Source: Cladorrhinum sp. PSN259
Taxonomy: Eukaryota; Ascomycota; Sordariomycetes; Sordariales; Podosporaceae
Reading direction: 5' to 3'
Assembly: GCA_033725935.1 (NCBI GenBank)
Contig: MU867068.1
Span: forward strand, 1 to 64,000
DNA: 64,000 nt
Below, one piece after another: positions 12,384 through 20,809 of the stretch; positions within the stretch are counted from its first letter, which is position 1, and every line of letters begins with the position of its first letter. The position numbers and the translations under genes were made by a program. The notes beneath the pieces were generated by a model that was given only the letters and a program-made list of their open reading frames with translations, ran no database searches and was not told the DNA's origin.

Positions 12384-13515
12384 TTACGCATACTTGGCAT
12401 TCAACTTTCGCATGATTGACATGGCGCTGCTTCTGTAACTTCCTCCAAACAACGCATAGTGGTTGAGATGATGATACCTGTTCCGCAGTGCAGTGTCAGT
12501 AAAGCACCCCTCATCTCATAACAAAAGACAACACTCACAGCTCATACAACCTTATCCTATCCTCCCACTCATTAACCGGCTCGGCCTTGGGCACCAATCT
12601 CTCATACTCCTTCCAAAACCCGCTCCCAAACCCACCAAACATCCTCATAATCCCCAACTCATACTCGCTATGCCCATAAACACACGCAGCATCATAAACA
12701 ACCTCCTCAACCCCTCCCCCCTGACCAGCACCCAAGATCCTTCCCCTCCCCTGGTTCCCGCTCCACAAGTCCCCGTGAACAACAACAGGCTCAATCACCA
12801 TCCCGCCAAGCAACCTCGGCACCACCTTTCCGGCCGTAACTTCAACCATCTCACTCAACTCCTCATCCTGTCCATGTCCACGTCTACTGCTGGAATTCTT
12901 CCTCAAACACTCCTTCAAGATCCCCCTCAACCTGTTATCGGCATAAAACTCGACCCAGCTCTCCTTCCAGCTATTATCCTGCACCGTGGCCCCGCAGTAG
13001 GTAGGCACAGGAAACCCAAACATTCTTTTGCTTCCATCAATCACCGGTGCGGGTGTAGTATGCAACTTTGCCAACTTTTGCGCAAAACTCATGCCGCTCC
13101 CTTTCCCTTGTTCTGAGCCTCCCGAAGAAGAAGAAGAAGAAGAAGAAGCACCACTTAATTCCAAAAAATCAGTCGCGAGAAAGTAATTCCCGCTCATGCC
13201 CACTCCTGCATTACTATTAGTGGTGGCGCTAGGTCCCAGCGAACCGTACGCGTGAGCCTTGGGACAGAAACTCGGCAGGACCGAGTGAATAGCGTTTAGG
13301 GAGTGGTATTCGCCCTCAAACATGAGTTTCGAAGCTGCCGAGGAGCCCGTTTTGATGAAAAAAGTCAGGGACTGTCCGTCCAGGTTTGTTGAGATGAGCT
13401 TGTAGGTGCCTGATACGCCGTGGCCGGAGGAGGTGGAGTGGGATATCAGTTTCGAAGAGGAAGGGGGCAGGGAGCCGAGGGCTTCGAGGAGGGGAGCGGG
13501 GATGTTGGGGATCAT
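12384..13515 (-). CDS. fructosamine-3-kinase / ketosamine-3-kinase
   Basis: Two exons, 13515-12539 and 12477-12384 (61-nt intron, phase 2), giving 356 residues. The catalytic loop HGDLWSGN is at 247-254, followed by YDAACVYGHSEYELG, the metal-binding and substrate region of the FN3K family, and the C-terminal LFGGSYRSSAMSIM is also family-like. The N-terminal lobe has the Gly loop and FEGEYHSL. The enzyme phosphorylates C3 of fructosamines or ribulosamines on glycated proteins, which triggers deglycation. An insertion of about eight serines (residues 124-131), encoded by a TTC/GAA-type repeat near 13124-13147, interrupts the region before helix C but should be tolerated. Confidence 0.9.
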
Positions 13516-14244
13516 TATTGTGAGGGATTACCTAGACATGTGAAGGGGAAGTCGGATATTTTTTTTCAAAGGGAAAAAGGGGCTTCAGAAAATGATTTTG
13601 AGGAGTGAATAGTTAGAATAAAAGATTGATTGGATTTGAGGATGACGTCACTTTGATGGTGAAGAAAATAACAGTTGAAAAATAGAGAGAATTGAATATA
13701 CTCCCCAAGCAATTGGGAGACCCTAGTTGATGGAACCAATTGAGCCACAGGTCTTGAACTGTGAATTAGAATCGTCAGGAAAAGTAAATGGACAGATTCA
13801 CGGACGGAAAGTTGGTGGGCTTGTCGTTGAAAGTGGGGCACGGTTGTCTTTGGGGTACAGTGTGTCCAGCCAGTGCGCGTGGTTTGATTCATGTAACAAC
13901 ATATTCCGTAATCATGTGTCTTTTGAGACCAAAATCATCCGATTTAATAAATTAATTAGATTCCCCTATAAGAGGAGTAAACCTCTACCGACTTGGATAC
14001 CGTTCTTCTGTTCATTGGTATGGTAAACGACATGGCATTTGGTTGGGACACCGAGTTACCGACTTGGCCATGGTCAGCACGGGGCAACCTTGATGTTCAC
14101 CCCCTTTCTGCTTACATCTGCGGTGCTTGCTCGCAATTCTATTTTGAATAAATGCCGACATGATCCAGCTGGTAGTAATCTACTCATCACTTCTTTCATC
14201 ATTCAAACTCTGATAATTTTCACGAATTAGATCCTCATCCAAAA
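13516..14244. other. intergenic between divergent genes
   Basis: Shared upstream region of the fructosamine kinase (minus) and the small secreted protein (plus). No supported gene. Confidence 0.5.
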
Positions 14245-14636
14245 ATGAAACTCTCAACCTTCCTCCTTAATATCACCACCCTCCTCCCCGTACTCGCCGC
14301 TCCAGCGCCCGCTTCAGCACCAGCGGCAGCCCCTCCATACCAATGCATCGTAACCCAAAACGACTGTCCTTCCCTATGCGCCGGCGGCGGAACAGGTCAA
14401 AACTGCAGTAGTTCATTCGTAAGTTTCATCTCGTTTTGGTTTCTTCCAGTTTCTGAAAAGAAATAAGGACTTTGCTAATTTTGACTCAAACTCAAAAGTG
14501 CGTAGGAAAGGGCTGGTCGATCCTGGGAACGTGCAGGTGTGCCTGCGGAAAGGGAACAAATGTCAGGGCGGAGGTGGATGACGCTGTGGTCGCGGTGGGG
14601 GGTGAGGGGCCGAATGATATGGAGAGGGCAAATTGA
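14245..14636 (+). CDS. small secreted cysteine-rich protein (8 Cys), candidate effector/defensin-like
   Basis: Two exons, 14245-14418 and 14499-14636 (80-nt intron, donor GTAAGT, acceptor AAAAG, phase 0), giving 103 residues. A signal peptide is evident (MKLSTFLLNITTLLPVLAAP), followed by a Pro/Ala linker and then cysteines at 34, 41, 45, 54, 59, 70, 72 and 74: C-x6-C-x3-C-x8-C-x4-C-x10-C-x-C-x-C. The CxxxC followed by CxC order recalls cysteine-stabilised alpha-beta (defensin-like) folds, although eight cysteines and a long acidic tail (EVDDAV...) are not typical. Seven of the eight cysteines lie in 41 residues, so the frame after the intron is well supported. The function (antimicrobial, effector, adhesion) is unknown. 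Confidence 0.72.
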
Positions 14637-15143
14637 GTGAGAAGCACAAGTTGAACTTCAAGTTTGTTGGTGATATTCTGTCTTCGAAGAGTTGACGGGA
14701 TTTTGGTCGCAGTTTAAACGTCTTAGCACCGAAAGAACAGCAGCCTTAAAACAAGAGACGAGCAGGAAGCTGTTTGAGCGAGCAAATGCATCATTCCTCT
14801 CCGCCAGGATACGCAGCCTGAGCCCCTCCTCCTCAAGTTCCTGCGTTCAGTCATCATCTTTCCAAATCATTGTCCTCCTTCTCTGACTCAAAACGAAGCA
14901 AGAGCTTTCAATTCGACGCGATACTTTTCAAGCTAAGCCTTACCAGCGCGTTTTCAAATCATTGTTCATAAGGGCGATTGACAGGCCGGATCACTGTGGA
15001 GAACTTAAAGGTTCTGGAAGTAGTTGGATTTCGCCCCTCCTCTCTGTTTTCCAACCATGGGTTTGTTGCCGACGAGATGCTCAATGTCGACCGGAGATGC
15101 CTGCTGCTTCGACTAAAGAAGCATACTACCAGAGATCAATCTC
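14637..15143. other. intergenic
   Basis: 3' flank of the small secreted protein and 3' flank of the HET pseudogene; nothing recognised. Confidence 0.5.
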
Positions 15144-15273
15144 CTACAAAATCTCAATCACAGTCTCTCCAACCCCTTCAAGCCACCTAAACTCCCTTTC
15201 TTCAGTTTCAACCTGACCGTAAAGCTCATCATCACTGCCACTATCCCAGCCATTCTCCAACGACGGGATGTTC

Positions 15274-15275
<2 letters not shown>

Positions 15276-15304
<29 letters not shown>

Positions 15305-15371
15305 CTTCTTCTTCTTCTTCTTCTTCTTCTTCTTCTTCTTCTTCTTCTTCTTCTTCTTCTTCTTCTTCTTC
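15276..15371. repeat. (TTC)n/(GAA)n trinucleotide tract, about 32 units
   Basis: Pure TTC on the plus strand, 96 bp. On the minus strand it reads as poly-Glu inside the last block of the HET pseudogene; other frames give poly-Ser, poly-Arg or poly-Lys and are shadows. Confidence 0.97.
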
Positions 15372-15770
15372 CGTATGTTCGGCCCTCCATTCTGAGTTGT
15401 ATTCGTACATTCCAATTCGGACAAACTGCTGCACGCCATTCTCTGAAACTATCTATTCCCCCTTTTCCGACAGTACCGGACGCAGCACGATCCCAGCGGA
15501 CAGACACATTCCCCATCTTCGCTTACTCAGGATCTCCAATGCCATAAGACGACAGCTACTAGTATCATTCTCATCAGTCTCACTGATTTCCGCTGTCGTT
15601 GGCAAAGCATCTTCCTCGCAGTCAATAGAGAACTGTGCGATGCTGATTTTGGATGGTGTGGAACTTAGGTATCCATGTGAGTGGATGAAAAGAGTGTGTA
15701 TTATCTATATTCTACTGCAAAGCTAGAGTAGAGAGAGTCCTTCTTTATATACAAGTAAGTTGCTAATATA

Positions 15771-15792
15771 AGCAAGCTCTTCGGAGCTTGCT
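15771..15792 (+). repeat. 9-bp perfect hairpin with TTCG loop
   Basis: AGCAAGCTC, loop TTCG, GAGCTTGCT. As plus-strand RNA this would be a C(UUCG)G tetraloop. Confidence 0.8.
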
Positions 15793-15885
15793 CGGCTTGT
15801 TGCCGACGACACCTTCCACATGGAGCTTCTATGGAAGAGCATGAGTGGGTAAGTGGGGGAGCACACTTCCTGCTTACCGGAGCCA

Positions 15886-15981
15886 GAGCTTGCTCCCAAG
15901 AGCGAGCTCCGTGCTTCGGGTGAGCATGCTTCCGTAGAGCATGCTCCTGCCGAGCATGCTCCCGGGGAGCGTGCTCACGGA
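15886..15981. repeat. 15-bp palindromic minisatellite (core GAGCATGCTC)
   Basis: Four tandem 15-bp units occupy 15922-15981 (GAGCATGCTTCCGTA, GAGCATGCTCCTGCC, GAGCATGCTCCCGGG, GAGCGTGCTCACGGA). Each starts with a near or exact 10-bp palindrome. Two degenerate units precede them (GAGCTTGCTC, GAGCGAGCTC). On the minus strand the units translate to a five-residue repeat of the type REHAP/REHAR/QEHAL. Confidence 0.85.
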
Positions 15982-17977
15982 GTCTAAGGGAGCACAGACC
16001 ACAGTGGTGCTCCCGTTCAACAGATGGATCCTTCTCATCCGACATTTTAATTATGTGATCCTTTCCGACTCTCGAGCCATCGGTCGCAGACTCGTAGAGT
16101 GACTCGATTCGGTGATATGTCACCGGTTTGAGGCGTCCCCTGACAGTCAACGATGCTTTCCGCAGCCCCCCAAACGGAGCTTCCTCGCTCACAAGCTCCG
16201 TATTGATTGATATGATCTCAATTCCAAGCTGCCGTGGACAGTTCTCTTCCTCTGTAAATTCGGAATACATGTGCACGGCACTGTTCACAGCAAATCACGA
16301 CCACGAGGGACCTTGATACGATACAGGGCGTGGTCTTCTGTCTTTATGGATGTTGCGTCGTCCGACACACTCCACAATTTCCATAGGAGACAGTCGTGAA
16401 AGAACGACATCCACATGCCGGCAACGTACTCGTTCCCAGAACTTGAAAATTGCTCATATTTCTCCGCAATCCCCGATATCGCCCATGGCCGGTCAGAACA
16501 CTGCGTCAGCTTGCGTCGAGAGAACTGGTCCACAATGTAATGCCAAGTCTCAACAAGGCCCCTCCGAAGCAGGTGCCAGTTCAGCGTCAGGTTGAATTTC
16601 GCCCCGTCCGGGTGCGATTCCTCCTCCTTGCGCCATCCGTCCGTAAATCCGTCATATACGTCTACGACTGTGATGCCGTTTTGACAGCTCCACCTGGTAT
16701 GCCGAGATCCAAATTCGATGGTCCGAGTGGAGAGGGCTCGCTCCTGAAAGGTCCATCCTCTCTCGTCAATAGGTTCGGGGCCCACGTCCAGGTCGACAAG
16801 CGTTACCGATGCCGTCTTGCCGCCGAAGCTCCACGGAAGCGAGAACGCTGAAACAGTCTCTGGAGATGCGATCCTGCGGCCCAGGAATCCTTCCGAGGCG
16901 GTACTTGCTCTCGAAGCAAAAATGGTGAACTCGGCGTGTCCGTAGATGTGCGGCATCTCTGCAATCTCAATGATCTTTTCTTCTACGCAGTCTTGCATGA
17001 TACAAAGCGCATCAATCCACAGGTACTGGTGCCCAAGCTCGTGGCAAACGAAGATGGCGTCTTTTATGGTTGCAGGGAGAGAATCGAATTCTATGTTTTT
17101 GGTGAACTCTCTAACGGTCGAGGACAGACACTTGACCGGCTAGTCGCCGCCCCAGCAGTAGCTGAGTGCGGCAAAGGGCGGGAATGCTGGCGCAAGTTTT
17201 TCTGTTTCCTGCAGGTGAAGCATCCACGAGCCGGTGCCATTGTCGTCGAGGCCAAGCCGTATCACCCTTTTCGGCTGCGTGTTGATGTTTCCCTGTGGCC
17301 CTTGAATTTCTCGGCATTTGTCGTGATGATTTCGGCAATGTTCGAGCCATTTCGATATATCTCCCAGACTTGCTGAAGGGTCATTCTCGATTGGCCGGGT
17401 TGTGAGCCCGTCTATTGTTTCCCCTGTCGGGACGAAGAGCTGGAGCCCTTTCACAGTCCGGTAGGGAATAAGCTTAGTGTCAGGGTCCAGGAGACCAAAG
17501 TACTCGATGCGACGAATATCATTGCTGCTTTCCATCCCAGTCCGAAATTGAGGGCTCGTGGCGGCTACTAGAATGTAGTCGTAGGCCTGGTCTCGCCGGT
17601 CACTGACCGCTGAGAGCAGAGAATCAAACCTGAAGTCGGGGTCATCGTCGTAGACTCCCATGGTTAGGTCGAGTGGTATGTCCTCGGAGCCCAAATCCAC
17701 CCGTTCAAGCTCGTCCTTTCGCCAGGCCTCAATTTTCGTCCATTCCAGTCTGGAGATCGTCTCGGCTTCTACAATCCATTGACATAGCCTGCCTCCTTCT
17801 TTGGCAACCAGTTCAAGGTCCCGCAACGTGAAATCAAACTTGATCTTGTTCCAACTCATATCCCTTCGATCTCGGGAGAACTCGACTGAGTCGTCGGGTT
17901 CCCATGGTCCGGTCGGCGTCAATGGTGAGTTTTTGGCAATGATAGCACGAGTGTGGCTGAAATTCGACGGGCGCCAT

Positions 17978-18553
17978 GTCTGCCGCTCTTGACGATGCTG
18001 CTAATTTGAGCAATTGTGAGGTTGGTCAATTGGGCAAATTTTGGAACTGGAGACCCCTCAGGTTGCAAAAGCTGCGTGTTGATGCCTGGGCCTCGGTTAG
18101 GCTACCCAAGGAACCAACACGACCTTGTCCATTTTTGGATAATGGATCTGCTGCCTCGTGCCTTCCCTCCGCTCAAAGTATGGAGGTGCCGCGCCGACTC
18201 CTGTCAGGCTGCTTCGTGATGAAAGCATACGATTTTAACCAAATATTCGATAAAAATTCCCGCTAAACCTAAAAAATTCAAAATCTTTGTCTCTTTTCCC
18301 TTTCCCAAATCTCTTATTTCTTTAAAAACATTTTTATTTCTTCTGATTCCTATATTCTTTGCGTATTTCATCGTCAATCCTTATCAACAGATACATTCAC
18401 TGCACAACTGGATTCACTCTTGAAGCATGCTGAGATGATCAACGGCATAAATGTCCGTATTTGATGTGATCGTGTCACCAAGTTACATGTACGCTATAGA
18501 CGCTGCTCATACTCCAAACCGCTATCAATCTCAATCTTTTCATTCTTCCCCGC
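17978..18553. other. intergenic
   Basis: Between the HET and phosphotransferase-like pseudogenes, AT-rich around 18230-18400. Nothing recognised. Confidence 0.5.
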
Positions 18554-20041
18554 TCACAAATCAACGCCCTCCCAGAATTCTTCCAACAAACCCAAATTGA
18601 CCGGGTTTTCAATGCCCTCCCAAAACTCTGCAACCGAAGCTAAACTGGCCTCCGCTAACGCCCATAAACTCAAGTCCTTCAAGTCCCGGTAGGAAGAAGT
18701 TGTCTGCCTGTCCTCCTGGTAGCCCTGTATCATAAAGTCAAGCTTACTCCATAGGTATCGAGCATTTCTCCCTTCGGTGATGAGCTCATCAAATTCTGGG
18801 GCATATTCTCTGAGCGCCTCCAGATAGATACCGTCAGGGTCCAATTGTGTATCCCAGTTACAGTCGGCAATGAGAGCAGGTGCGATGTAGCCAGAATCCC
18901 ATTCGAAGAGCCAAGTACCGTGGGCCTTGCGCTTGAGCTTGGCCAACTTTGGCAGGACGGTGATACTGTCAAAGGCATCCTTCTAGTTGCCGTGCTCCAG
19001 AACTGGCCTGTAAATGCGCTTCCCCTTGTCGCCAGTTTCGTCGGGAAGCACCAAAGTTAAACATCTAAGGATGCGCCGCTCGGCTTCCAAAATTCGATCT
19101 TTGCACCGTGACATATGAGGTTCGATCAGCATTCGATCTAACAATGGCCAAGTTGGAGACTGTGGTGCCTCTAAGATCTGGTACAATGCAGCATCCTCGG
19201 CCTTCATAGCAGCCGTCTGAATCATGGCGTGGAAAACTTGTGTCCAGAATTTTCGGCTGGACGACGGCCTGAGTGCTTTCGGAAACTTCGTCTCCATGGT
19301 CCAATGGATACGAGACCAGAGGAAATCCGAAACGAACCAATCCGGGAGTTTGCGCTTGAAGATTGAGGCACGAACCTCTGCAGCGATTCTGATGCTCCTG
19401 TTATCGGCACTTGGACCCCTCATAGCATCTTGAACGTTTCGATTAGTTCCACCCCTTGTAATCCTTGAGACCATCAGCATCCGGCCAATGAGCCGTGGCG
19501 GATTGCCGTAAGGCACCAAACCTAACGGCCTAGACTCGGGCATTTTGTAGAAGTAATGCCTTCTACGTTCTCGTCGCACAGGCCTGCGGAATGCCCCATT
19601 GTTTGTAATCCAGCGTGGCTGGTATTGAATGGCGGGATGGTGCGGGCGAGCCAGATCTGAAACGCAGTGGGCTTTGATGCCGTTCAAAAGATACCACACG
19701 GCAGCCTCGAAACGCGTGTTATCAGAATATGGTTCGTGTCTGTCATCGCCGGTGGCTAGTACGCGATTCTTCTCGGAGTTGACATCCACTCGCCCAAGAC
19801 GAACAATAAGCTCTCGTCCGGTGGCCAATGTGAAGTGCAGGCGCAAATAGTGGTGTCCCTCTGTGACGATCGGAATGTCGATGACCGACTCACCAACAGC
19901 TCTCTCCATAAGTTGTACGAGCGTGCTGGCAGTCCAATATCTTTGAAAGGGGGACCGGCCCACCTGGATTCTCCGGAGCAGGTTTCTGCCATTCCATGGG
20001 AGGTTGTTCCTGCGGTCTCTGGGCCAAGAGTCTTTCCGCAT
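18554..20041 (-). pseudogene. aminoglycoside phosphotransferase (APH)-like gene with in-frame TAG
   Basis: A single frame of 496 codons from 20041 to 18554, broken only by TAG at 18985-18983 (after YRPVLEHGN, before KDAFDSITVLPKL). Before the stop: an N-lobe-like region LRLHFTLATGRELIVRLGRV and FEAAVWYLLNGIKAH. After it: GTWLFEWDSGYIAPALIADCNWD, which matches the position of the DWE.AYIAP segment after the catalytic loop in fungal APH-family proteins. The expected HxD catalytic loop is poor (EHGN), so even the intact protein may have been a pseudokinase. The start lies inside a 42-bp imperfect tandem duplication (20012-20095), so the N-terminus is uncertain. Family assignment is by pattern only. 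Confidence 0.55.
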
Positions 20042-20095
20042 CTTTGATGATCAGCGGTCTCTAGGCCAAGGGTTTTTCTTCTATTGTTGATGATT
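20012..20095. repeat. imperfect tandem duplication, about 42-bp unit
   Basis: GCGGTCTCTGGGCCAAGAG... at 20012 and GCGGTCTCTAGGCCAAGGG... at 20054, both followed by a TTGATGAT segment. It overlaps the putative start of the APH-like frame. Confidence 0.75.
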
Positions 20096-20809
20096 GCTGT
20101 TCGATAAAAGGAATTCTCGTAGATAAAAGCTGCAGTATTGTTGCTGATGGATGAGAAAGCGAAGGGTAATGTTTGAAGTCAGGAGGAAAGACTTCAGGGC
20201 GTCATCTTCCCAGACTGCAGACAACAGGCGATGGGAGGGGCCTGGTGCGCTCCGCACGTACCTGCCCGTTGACAACTGGGAGTGTCTTGGGTGACGTTAC
20301 CCTACCTAACTGAAGTGGTAAGCACCCCGAGCCAAGCGCTGAAGGTCAGGCGCGTTTGGGAACCAAGGCAGCAAGTACCTGTGTTAGAGGCACAGAAGGC
20401 ATCGAGCAGGCATATTCAGGTTTTCTAGGCAATGATAGATATTGCCTATGCAGATAAATATGAAAATGTGTCAAATAGCCTTATATCGGCAATCATAATA
20501 TGTATCATCCACGATCCATACCTTATTGTAGCAATTCCGCTAGGCATAGTGTTTGATTAGAGATTATAAACAGATAGAACAACCAATGTGGCTGTTACTC
20601 AATGTTAAGCTCTTGCCTAACTTTATCAAGTAGGTACCTTATCTTTCAGAATCGTTTCATCCGAAGCACAAAAAGGTTCCCCATCTTCGAGTAAAAGAAC
20701 TCTTGTAATTACAAAGGAGATCAATGATCGTGAAGACACATGTTAATCATCAAAATTCCGGACCCAATGCAAACCTGGGAAGCCTTAGGTCAGCCGATCC
20801 ATTCATGAA
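20042..20809. other. intergenic
   Basis: Between the APH-like and CFEM-GPCR pseudogenes; no supported coding content beyond the tandem duplication. Confidence 0.5.

Larger units (their letters stand above)
15144..17977 (-). pseudogene. HET-domain (heterokaryon incompatibility) gene, disrupted
   Basis: Reading down the minus strand: an N-terminal piece with CYHCQKL (start ATG 17977); then a different frame from about 17925 with KFDFTLRDLE and CQWIVEAE; then the HET core, FAALSYCWGGD followed in frame by TAG (17142-17140) and PVKCLSSTVREF, LWIDALCIMQDCVEEK, HIYGHAEFTIFASRAS, and ERGWTFQERALSTR. Near 16310 the frame shifts by one, and the conserved PSWSW motif reads PSW-S-stop (TGA 16297-16295). 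The C-terminal part (about 16288-16030, then about 15705-15144) has another in-frame TAG at 15455-15453 and ends in about 32 Glu from a GAA tract. No intron can remove these lesions. HET proteins trigger cell death on non-self contact; this copy looks dead. The splice junction near 15700-15875 is unresolved. Confidence 0.8.

Noticed and set aside
12493..13116. 207-codon plus-strand ORF
   Set aside because: Shadow of the fructosamine-kinase exon on the other strand.
15241..15726. Poly-Arg and poly-Ser ORFs over the GAA/TTC tract
   Set aside because: Other-frame readings of the microsatellite; only the poly-Glu frame joins to HET C-terminal sequence.
17140..17142. Stop-codon readthrough or intron at the HET TAG
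   Set aside because: No GT-AG pair of usable length surrounds it, the following bases are not a known readthrough context, and two more stops and frameshifts in the same gene favour a pseudogene.
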